A stretch of DNA of 18,967 nt from an uncultured Lachnospiraceae bacterium (GTDB taxonomy: Bacteria > Bacillota > Clostridia > Lachnospirales > Lachnospiraceae): contig CAJUSO010000058.1 in assembly GCA_910588965.1 (NCBI GenBank), positions 1-18,967 on the forward strand, in the 5' to 3' direction. Shown one piece after another: positions 13,456 through 18,967 of this stretch. The notes below the pieces were generated by a model. It saw only the letters and a list, made by a program, of their open reading frames with translations. It was not told the origin of the DNA and made no database searches. Within the stretch, counting starts at the first letter, position 1; each line of letters opens with the position of its first letter. The translations under genes and the position numbers were made by a program.

Positions 13456-15279
13456 CTAGCGCTCATTTGATTTCGGGTCAATCGCATCCCGCAGGCCGTC
13501 GCCGACCATGTTGATACAGATCACGCAGATACTCAGCATGATGGCCGGGAATACCCAACGCCACCAATAGCTTTTGATGACCACGGAATTTACGCATCCG
13601 TTCAGCATATTCCCCCAAGTCGGGCGGGGCAGCTTCACGCCGAAGCCTAAGAAGGACAAGGTGGACTCTGTCAGCATGCAAGACGCAAAATCCAAAGTCG
13701 CAGACACAATGATGACAGAAATCACGTTCGGGATAATGTGCTTGAACACAATGGAGGATTTCTTCACGCCCATGGCATTGGCGGCTGTTACGAACTCCTT
13801 CTCACGCTCCGCCAGCACCTGGGCACGGACCAGACGGGCCAGGGAAGGCCAGCTTAGGATACCTAAGACCGCCATCATTAGGATAATCCTGGCATTCTCA
13901 GACATGCTGTTGCCAATGATGGATGTCAGGATCATAGCCATCGGCAGGAACGGCAGGGAAGATACAATCTCTGTGATACGCTGTAAGAGAATGTCCACCC
14001 ACCCGCCGAAAAAGCCGGACACGCCGCCCACGATAATGCCGATGACCGTGGAAATCACAACGGAAATGGCTCCGATGGTCATGGTCATGCGCCCGCCGTT
14101 TAACAGCCTGGCAAACACATCACGCCCCAGGTCGTCGCTGCCTAAAAGATAGCCTTTCAAGCCCCAGGTAACCGTCTTGCCGGATTTTGTAATGGCATAA
14201 TTCTGGTAAGAGCCGCTATAGATGGCAGACACATCCTTGGCTGCAGAAGGCACGGCAGACTGCCCCTTATTGTCCGCGCCCCAGGCATATACCTTGCCCT
14301 GGTCTGTCAGGACTGTAAAATGGCTCCTGCCCCCTGCAAGGGACACGACCTTGCCGTCAATTTCCGGAAGCTCCATGACCGCGCTGGATCCCTTCCCCCA
14401 GGCACGCAGGGAACCATCCTCTAACAGTACCAATGCATTGTCTGCCGTAGCCGCAATATCCACAACAACACCCAAATCTTCCGGGATTGCGTCGATATCC
14501 GTAGGCTGGCTCCCCATATGCACGGCTTCCCCGTCTTTGGTGATTGCTAAAAGCGTCGTATTCGCTACGGCAATCTTCTCAATATTCCCATCACCGTTCT
14601 TACGGGTGATGCGGATATCATTCAGGTTGTCATTCCCCCAATGGATTACCTCCCCGCCTTCTGTCAGCGCAAAAGAAACCTGGTAGCCGGCTGCAATCTG
14701 CTTCACCTTCTTACGCTTCATGCCGCTGGGCGGCTTGGCCTGGCTCATACGGTTGCTGCCCCAGCAGATGATTTCCCCATCCTCATTCAGCGCCATCGCA
14801 TGGTCAAACCCTGCGGAAACAGCCACTACATTCCCTAGTTCCTTCTGGGAAGGCATGTCCTTCTTAATGTCAATCTTATTGCTGATTTTGGTACGGCCCC
14901 ATACATAGACCTTGCCATTGTTGTCCACGCCTACGCTGAAGGTAGAGCCTGTGGAAATCATCCGCACGTTTCCGTCCAGCCCTTTTGGGACTTTCATCAT
15001 GTCCCTGCCTGGCGCCACATTGGTCTGGGTTTCTTCTTTTTCACTTAACTGGATTGGGTAGAACAGAGGGCCAATCAGCACCACCAAAAACATCAGCAGG
15101 AACACAACCAGCCCGCCGATAGACAGCTTGTTGCCTACAAAATTTTTTACGATGGTCCGCATAGGGCTCTGGATGGCTTCCTCCTGCATCACATCCATTG
15201 CCTCTTTCTTTCCCCCAAAAAGCCATTTCATAAGAGAAAAAGAATGTTTCTTTCTATTTTTTTTATCTTTTTGCATCAT
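13456..15279 (-). CDS. oppC: Peptide ABC transporter permease (OppC/DppC-like) carrying an RCC1-type beta-propeller insertion
   Basis: This is a membrane subunit of the importer, 607 aa where about 280-340 is usual. Residues 1-50 form a basic cytoplasmic tail and TM1 is about 53-74. Residues 104-375 hold seven RCC1/BLIP-II-like repeats. The normal permease resumes at LGSDDLGRDVFARLLNGG (379-396). Four to five more TM helices follow, with the EAA loop (EFVTAANAMGVKKSSI, 495-510) that docks the ATPases, and a normal C-terminus (GDGLRDAIDPK). The insertion sits exactly in the loop after TM1, which is extracytoplasmic in this family, so the propeller should face outward near the binding protein. 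The start is supported by AGGAGG 5 nt before tandem ATGs; this site overlaps the oppB stop. The frame is open throughout, arguing for a real fusion. Confidence 0.95.
   Translation of the reverse strand: MMQKDKKNRKKHSFSLMKWLFGGKKEAMDVMQEEAIQSPMRTIVKNFVGNKLSIGGLVVFLLMFLVVLIGPLFYPIQLSEKEETQTNVAPGRDMMKVPKGLDGNVRMISTGSTFSVGVDNNGKVYVWGRTKISNKIDIKKDMPSQKELGNVVAVSAGFDHAMALNEDGEIICWGSNRMSQAKPPSGMKRKKVKQIAAGYQVSFALTEGGEVIHWGNDNLNDIRITRKNGDGNIEKIAVANTTLLAITKDGEAVHMGSQPTDIDAIPEDLGVVVDIAATADNALVLLEDGSLRAWGKGSSAVMELPEIDGKVVSLAGGRSHFTVLTDQGKVYAWGADNKGQSAVPSAAKDVSAIYSGSYQNYAITKSGKTVTWGLKGYLLGSDDLGRDVFARLLNGGRMTMTIGAISVVISTVIGIIVGGVSGFFGGWVDILLQRITEIVSSLPFLPMAMILTSIIGNSMSENARIILMMAVLGILSWPSLARLVRAQVLAEREKEFVTAANAMGVKKSSIVFKHIIPNVISVIIVSATLDFASCMLTESTLSFLGFGVKLPRPTWGNMLNGCVNSVVIKSYWWRWVFPAIMLSICVICINMVGDGLRDAIDPKSNER
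14155..14970 (-). repeat. Seven RCC1/BLIP-II-like repeats inside permease C
   Basis: Each repeat reads roughly xVxxIxxGxxHxxALxxxGxVxxWGxx. Blades begin near residues 105 (VRMISTGSTFSVGV, VYVWG), 151 (VVAVSAGFDHAMAL, IICWGSN), 192 (VKQIAAGYQVSFAL, VIHWGND), 233 (IEKIAVANTTLLAI, AVHMGSQ), 271 (VVVDIAATADNALVL, LRAWGKG), 311 (VVSLAGGRSHFTVL, VYAWGADNKGQ) and 350 (VSAIYSGSYQNYAI, TVTWGLKG). Seven blades make a complete propeller. The WGxNxxGQxxVP-like endings resemble the secreted inhibitor BLIP-II more than eukaryotic RCC1. Blade 4 is the most degenerate (HMG instead of WG). Confidence 0.9.
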
Positions 15280-15288
15280 TCTTTCCTC

Positions 15289-16275
15289 CTATTTATCAAT
15301 ACGCACCCGTGGGTCTACCAATCCATAGCTTAAATCCGTTACCAGGTTGCTAATCAGCGTGATAACGCAATAAAGCATTTGGATAGCCAATGCCACATCA
15401 AAATCCTGGTTCATCAGCCCCTTATAGTACATCTGCCCGATTCCGTTTAACTGGAAAATCTGCTCCACTACGATAGAGCCCATAAATACGCTCATAAACC
15501 AGCTAATAATCAAAGTCACAACCGACAGCAAGGCATTCCTCCAGGCATGGGAATAAATAACCACCTTCTCCTTTAAGCCCTTCGCCCTAGCCGTCCGGAT
15601 ATAATCCATACGCAATGCGTCAATCATGGCCGCACGCACGTAACGGGTCATACCGCCTAAGGACGCCACGGTCATAACGATAACCGGAAGCGCCAGGTAA
15701 TACAGCCTGTCCATAAACGCCGCAAAGCCGCTCCCCTGGAAATTAGGGGAATTCATCCCGCTGATTGGGAACCACCCCAGCTGTACGGAAAAGAAATAAA
15801 TCAGCACCAACCCGATAATGTAAATCGGCACGCTGTACCCCACAATGGTCAGCACCTGCACCGCATTATCAAACTTGGAGAATTTCTTTACCGCGCAGAG
15901 AATCCCAAGGGGTATCGTAATCCCCAAGGCAACAACCGTGGCAAATATATTGATGATAACCGTATTCTTCAATGGCTCCCCAACCACGTCAATCACATCG
16001 TTCTTATAAAAAGTAGAATAGCCAAAATCCCCCTGCAGCAGGTTGCCCATCCACTTTATGTAGCGGACCGGGATAGGGTCATCTAACCCCAACTTATCCC
16101 TGGCCGCCTGATAACGGACCTGGAACTGCTCATCCGAGACTTTCCCACGTAGGCTCTGGACCTGGTTTAACGCACGGTCGCCAGGCGTATTGTTAAATAA
16201 AATAAACATGATAATGGAAACGATGAAAAAAACCCCTACCATGTATACCAGTCTTTTTCCCACATACTTTAACAT
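15289..16275 (-). CDS. oppB: Peptide ABC transporter permease (OppB/DppB-like)
   Basis: This is the first membrane subunit of the importer. At 328 aa it is normal for the family. It has an N-terminal TM (MLKYVGKRLVYMVGVFF onward), an extracytoplasmic loop with the PGDRA segment, and five further TM helices. The EAA motif is YIRTARAKGLKEKVVIYSHAWRNALL-like (I quote parts only). The C-terminus is the typical VDLSYGLVDPRVR type, here TDLSYGLVDPRVRIDK. The ribosome-binding site is weak (GGGAAAG is about 12 nt away, GGTTG closer). Its stop overlaps the ribosome-binding site of oppC, 9 bp ahead of that gene's ATG. It has no insertion, unlike its partner OppC. Confidence 0.96.
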   Translation of the reverse strand: MLKYVGKRLVYMVGVFFIVSIIMFILFNNTPGDRALNQVQSLRGKVSDEQFQVRYQAARDKLGLDDPIPVRYIKWMGNLLQGDFGYSTFYKNDVIDVVGEPLKNTVIINIFATVVALGITIPLGILCAVKKFSKFDNAVQVLTIVGYSVPIYIIGLVLIYFFSVQLGWFPISGMNSPNFQGSGFAAFMDRLYYLALPVIVMTVASLGGMTRYVRAAMIDALRMDYIRTARAKGLKEKVVIYSHAWRNALLSVVTLIISWFMSVFMGSIVVEQIFQLNGIGQMYYKGLMNQDFDVALAIQMLYCVITLISNLVTDLSYGLVDPRVRIDK

Positions 16276-16308
16276 AGTTCAACCAACTTTCCCATTTTTT
16301 CTTGGCCT

Positions 16309-16337
16309 GTAACTATCCCATACCTAATTATAGTTAC
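16309..16337 (-). repeat. 8-bp inverted repeat GTAACTAT/ATAGTTAC ahead of oppB
   Basis: The arms at 16309-16316 and 16330-16337 are separated by 13 nt. A third GTAACTAT copy is at 16601-16608. It may be an operator or an mRNA hairpin in the oppA-oppB spacer. No T-tract follows, so it is not an intrinsic terminator. Confidence 0.5.
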
Positions 16338-16604
16338 CCCTGTCCCTACAAAGCGCAGGGATTATCCTGCCGCCCTGCCCCAAAAGGAACTGCTGCAAAT
16401 GCTTCTGTGCCATACAAAGACAGGATATGAAATGCGCCTGTGCAAATACATATCCCATCTTCTTTGGCTTTCCATTTACTTTGAAGTACCTGCCAGGAAA
16501 CCGCCTATGCCCTCGGCCTGGCCTTATGCAAGGCTATTTCCCGGCAGCATTGAAAACTATAAGCCTTATATTGCCATTGTGCAAATTCCTGTAACAATCC
16601 GTAA

Positions 16605-16624
16605 CTATGGCTGAACAGCTACAG
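16605..16624 (-). promoter_or_regulatory. Stem-loop directly after oppA
   Basis: On the minus strand, CTGTAGCTG-TT-CAGCCATAG pairs over 9 positions with one A-C mismatch and one G-U. It lies 8 nt past the stop. No T-tract follows. A 3'-end mRNA stabiliser favouring excess binding protein over permeases is a reasonable reading, as in other binding-protein-dependent operons. Confidence 0.4.
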
Positions 16625-16632
16625 CTCCCAGA

Positions 16633-18606
16633 TTACTCTACATTCGTATACAGAATTGCCTGGGAAACATCCCAGTTATATCCATCCTCTTCATAATCAT
16701 GGACCTTCGTAGAGAAGAAATCATGGAAATCATTGGAATACAGCGGAAGCTCTGGAACCAGCTCATTCCACTTCTGCATAAATTTCACCCAGTTTGCGCC
16801 ATAAGCCTCGTCATCGCCTTCTTCTGTCTGGTTCATGGCAACAGACAGGTCGTAAAGTTCCGTGCCTTCTGGTTCTAACAGGCAGTTGATGTTAGAATCA
16901 GAGCCTGGCTCATACATGTAAGCGATATCATAAGGGTTGCCAAACCCATTTGCCAGGTTGAACATCTGGTATTTGTTCTCTGGGGATGGGTCATGGTAGT
17001 GCTCAATCAATTCATTAAAGGTTACTACCGTCTGGTTAATCTGCATGCCGGAAGCTTCTACGTCCGGGTTCTTCTGCAGGCTGGTAACCAACAGGTCAGA
17101 TACGGAGTTATCTTCAGAAGAACACCATTCGATTACCAGAGGCATCATGGTGCCGTCTTCTAATTTCTTATAACGGATACCGGACCCGGAATAATCAGAG
17201 CCGTCTTCGTTCAATGTCCAGCCGCCCTGCTCCAGCAATTCCACAGCCTTCTCCGGGCTGTAATTATAAGCATTCAAAGCGTCTACTTCGTCTGCATGCT
17301 CATTTACCATCCACTGGGAGGAACCATAAGGCCCGTTCACGACAACGCCGTGCCCGCCGGTAAATGTCTGTGCAAATGCGTTACGGTCAAGGAGATGTGC
17401 GATTGCCTGGCGTACCTCAACAAACTGTGTGGGGCCCTGGTTACATTTAAAGCATACCATGCCATATCCTGCACGCGGGTAATTTACATAGTCATATCCG
17501 CCCTCATCCACCAGGTCAAGGCCTGCCTCAATATCATTCCCATCTGCACACTGCAGCAGGATGTCAATTGCGCCGGTCTTTAGCTGGTCCATCATGGTAT
17601 CCTGGGCTACATATTTGTAAATAACCGTCTCGATATTAGCTGTCTGCCCCTCAAAGTTCCCTGGGAATTCCGGGTTCTTTGTCACTGTATAGGAATATGC
17701 GTTCTTGTCATAAGAAGTAAACATATAAGGCCCTGTACATACCGTCGGGTTGTAACGGAACTCATTTACCTTGTCTGAAATATATTCAGAGGTAAAATTA
17801 TCAGAGAATTTTACGCCGTTTTCTGTCTCTTCAATGGTAACGTCCTCCGGCACCCAGCCTGGCATATATTCTGGCGTAGCTGATACTAACGCCTTGCCAT
17901 AATAATATGGGAGGAACTGCTTATCAATGGTAACAGAATATGTCATATCATCAACCAGATGCACGCCTTCAAACGTATCTGTCTCCCCTGCAGAATAAGC
18001 GGCATAGCCAACTGCATACCTTTGGATGCCTGCAGAAGCCTCTGCAGCTTCTAAATCCACCAGCATCTCATTGCTGCCCCAGAACAGGTAAGAGAACACA
18101 TAGTCCTTTGCTGCTACTGGCTCGCCATTGCTGAACTTCAGCCCATCTTTAATCTTAATCGTATAGGTCTTGGAACCGTCCTCATTGTCGGCTTCCTCCA
18201 GGGAATCCACAACGGTCTCATTTACTTCCCATTTCCCTTCCTGGTCAACAGATACGATATCAAGGCCAGTAATCATCTTGAATACATTGTAGTCTGACGC
18301 ATTGTTTGTCCAATATGGGGTCACATCCCCGCTGGTCTCAGTGCTGTCGCCGATGATGACCTGCTTATTGCTGTAATTGCCGTCAGAAGCGGTGTCTTCG
18401 CCTTCCTCAGCGTCCCCGCTTTCCTCTGTGCCCTCACCTGTATCGGTATCGTTACTGCTGTCATCATTGCCGGCCTCAGCCGCATCATTGCCAGACTCTT
18501 CCGTCGTATTGGAATTGTCCGCATTGTTTCCCTGATTGCCGCATCCAGCAAGCATGCTGATGGATAATGCACCTACCAGGAAAAGTGAAAGTAATTTCTT
18601 CTTCAT
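16633..18606 (-). CDS. oppA: Peptide/nickel ABC transporter substrate-binding lipoprotein (OppA/DppA-like)
   Basis: This membrane-anchored extracytoplasmic receptor captures the substrate and delivers it to OppBC. The 657-aa product is at the long end for the SBP_bac_5 family. It has a lipoprotein signal (MKKKLLSLFLVG onward) with lipobox LAGC (lipidated C22). An acidic Asn/Asp/Glu/Gly/Ser linker of about 55 residues follows (23-78), then the two-lobed binding fold. Typical segments are DGLKFSNGEPVAAKDYVFSY, TVCTGPYMFTSYD, VRQAIAHLLDR and SPEKAVELLEQGGW. The start is set by TAAGGAGG 8 nt upstream. It leads the operon behind an extended -10 promoter with a leader of about 240 nt. The ligand cannot be read from sequence; oligopeptide is the default. 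Confidence 0.95.
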   Translation of the reverse strand: MKKKLLSLFLVGALSISMLAGCGNQGNNADNSNTTEESGNDAAEAGNDDSSNDTDTGEGTEESGDAEEGEDTASDGNYSNKQVIIGDSTETSGDVTPYWTNNASDYNVFKMITGLDIVSVDQEGKWEVNETVVDSLEEADNEDGSKTYTIKIKDGLKFSNGEPVAAKDYVFSYLFWGSNEMLVDLEAAEASAGIQRYAVGYAAYSAGETDTFEGVHLVDDMTYSVTIDKQFLPYYYGKALVSATPEYMPGWVPEDVTIEETENGVKFSDNFTSEYISDKVNEFRYNPTVCTGPYMFTSYDKNAYSYTVTKNPEFPGNFEGQTANIETVIYKYVAQDTMMDQLKTGAIDILLQCADGNDIEAGLDLVDEGGYDYVNYPRAGYGMVCFKCNQGPTQFVEVRQAIAHLLDRNAFAQTFTGGHGVVVNGPYGSSQWMVNEHADEVDALNAYNYSPEKAVELLEQGGWTLNEDGSDYSGSGIRYKKLEDGTMMPLVIEWCSSEDNSVSDLLVTSLQKNPDVEASGMQINQTVVTFNELIEHYHDPSPENKYQMFNLANGFGNPYDIAYMYEPGSDSNINCLLEPEGTELYDLSVAMNQTEEGDDEAYGANWVKFMQKWNELVPELPLYSNDFHDFFSTKVHDYEEDGYNWDVSQAILYTNVE

Positions 18607-18712
18607 ACTTTTGTCCTCCTTAACAATTAAGATTATAAGTAATAATTTATTTATTATAAGAACCCTGCGGGAACCTTATAACCATTAGGATAACCAATTT
18701 CTTTTAATTTAT

Positions 18713-18805
18713 CTATCCGGGAAAAGGCGTAGCCTTTTCCCGTTTTTTCCCTAAAAGCTGCTTTGCAGCTTTTAGGGGTGGAATTTTGGGATCCTGTCCT
18801 CCCAT
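18713..18805 (-). CDS. Doubtful 30-codon leader ORF across both hairpins
   Basis: An ATG at 18805 opens 30 codons ending TAG at 18713-18715. It lies within the predicted oppA leader and spans both perfect hairpins. The peptide would be Lys/Pro-rich and basic. The ribosome-binding site is poor (TCTGGGATAAC). It may be an artefact of hairpin sequence that happens to lack stops. I list it because a leader peptide across two hairpins could couple translation to oppA expression. Confidence 0.15.
   Translation of the reverse strand: MGGQDPKIPPLKAAKQLLGKKREKATPFPG
18718..18748 (+). terminator. Perfect plus-strand intrinsic terminator upstream of oppA
   Basis: CGGGAAAAGGC (18718-18728), loop GTA, GCCTTTTCCCG (18732-18742) and TTTTTT (18743-18748) form an 11-bp perfect stem with a T-tract on the plus strand. 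No plus-strand gene precedes it in the last 15 kb. It may block antisense transcription or insulate plus-strand genes to the right. On the minus strand the GC core is followed by TTTTCCCG, so it could also act weakly there. Confidence 0.7.
18749..18777. terminator. Second perfect hairpin, possibly bidirectional
   Basis: CCCTAAAAGCTGC (18749-18761), loop TTT and GCAGCTTTTAGGG (18765-18777) give a 13-bp perfect stem. The AAAA-GC core-TTTT layout is symmetric, as in bidirectional intrinsic terminators. It directly abuts the T-tract of the neighbouring hairpin. In the oppA transcript both hairpins fall in the 5' leader. Confidence 0.5.
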
Positions 18806-18855
18806 GTTATCCCAGAAAGATATCCTCTTTAAAAATGCTTACAAAAAGCGAAAAT

Positions 18856-18884
18856 ATTATACCATAAATTATTTTTCGGCGCAA
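18856..18884 (-). promoter_or_regulatory. Extended -10 promoter of the oppABCDF operon
   Basis: On the minus strand, TTGCGC (18879-18884), a 17-bp spacer ending TGG, and a perfect TATAAT (18856-18861) form an extended -10 promoter. The start near 18849 gives a leader of about 240 nt containing two strong hairpins. Further TATAAT-like boxes closer to oppA (around 18627-18660) lack good -35 partners. Confidence 0.6.
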
Positions 18885-18940
18885 ACCATCATGCTGCCTT
18901 ACTATCTTGGCACCTTGCTAACCAACTGCCGTTGTATTGT

Positions 18941-18954
18941 TTTAACGTGTTAAA
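18941..18954. promoter_or_regulatory. 14-bp palindrome TTTAAC-GT-GTTAAA upstream of the opp promoter
   Basis: Perfect 6-bp arms (18941-18946, 18949-18954) lie about 57 bp beyond the -35, at about -100 relative to the predicted start. It could be an operator for an unknown regulator; I cannot assign a family. Confidence 0.3.
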
Positions 18955-18967
18955 CCGCCCCATTCCT

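Larger units (their letters stand above)
16276..16632 (-). other. Gap between the binding-protein and permease genes
   Basis: This 357-bp spacer inside the operon has no supported gene. It holds a hairpin just after the oppA stop (16605-16624), short GC-rich hairpins in the middle, and an inverted repeat GTAACTAT/ATAGTTAC (16309-16337) about 35-65 bp ahead of oppB. A TATAAT occurs within the latter (minus strand) but has no good -35. An open frame on the plus strand (16399-16614) lacks any recognisable protein. Confidence 0.5.

Noticed and set aside
13456..15279. The possibility that the propeller in permease C is an assembly chimera or two fused neighbouring genes
   Set aside because: The frame is continuous, the insertion sits precisely between TM1 and the LGxDDLGRDV motif, and the permease motifs are complete on both sides, which a random join would not give.
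16399..16614. 71-codon plus-strand frame in the oppA-oppB gap
   Set aside because: Opposite strand to the operon, no ribosome-binding site, no protein character; the gap is better explained as an untranslated spacer.

Overview
The window looks like chromosomal DNA from a low- to mid-GC Firmicute, most probably a gut Clostridia/Lachnospiraceae-type bacterium. This is inferred from strong AGGAGG ribosome-binding sites, TTGACA/TATAAT sigma-A promoters, the clpC-radA neighbourhood, the SBP lipoprotein style, and the lack of any Gram-negative features. I cannot name a species. All coding on the right 15.8 kb is on the minus strand, and only the first gene is on the plus strand. I see no mobile element, CRISPR array, tRNA or complete rRNA.

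Region 1 (1-602) is non-coding. It carries two tandem consensus promoters with A/T-rich upstream elements firing leftward out of the window, which is the architecture of an rRNA operon control region. It also carries a rightward promoter overlapped by a double TTCATATGAA operator. Region 2 (603-3131) is a CadA/ZntA-type P1B metal ATPase. Its N-terminus is built of four 20-residue His/Cys repeats. Its operator suggests derepression by an ArsR/SmtB-family metal sensor encoded elsewhere.

Region 3 (3132-10145, minus strand) is a probable stress/proteostasis cluster. From upstream to downstream it holds a secreted single-pass membrane protein with a cadherin-like beta-sandwich domain, a small GntR/YtrA-type repressor, ClpC, a 138-residue protein, and RadA. 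The first three are tightly coupled, with a 14-bp and then a 19-bp gap, behind a perfect-spacing TTGACA/TATAAT promoter. The usual ctsR-mcsA-mcsB genes ahead of clpC are absent and a GntR gene occupies that place. A purine-rich, G-rich 30-bp tandem repeat and a hairpin lie ahead of radA.

Region 4 (10419-10777) is a small single-TM protein gene with its own promoter and a possible terminator.

Region 5 (10806-18884, minus strand) is a complete peptide/nickel-family ABC importer operon in the order substrate-binding lipoprotein, permease B, permease C, ATPase D, ATPase F, ending in an excellent intrinsic terminator. Two subunits are strikingly enlarged. Permease C carries a seven-repeat RCC1/BLIP-II-like beta-propeller (about 270 residues) in the loop between TM1 and the conserved LGxDDLGRDV motif, predicted to face outside near the binding protein. 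ATPase F carries a charged, partly coiled-coil insertion of about 195 residues between Walker A and the Q-loop. One importer thus appears to have an extra extracellular module and an extra cytoplasmic module, and this is the most interesting object in the window.
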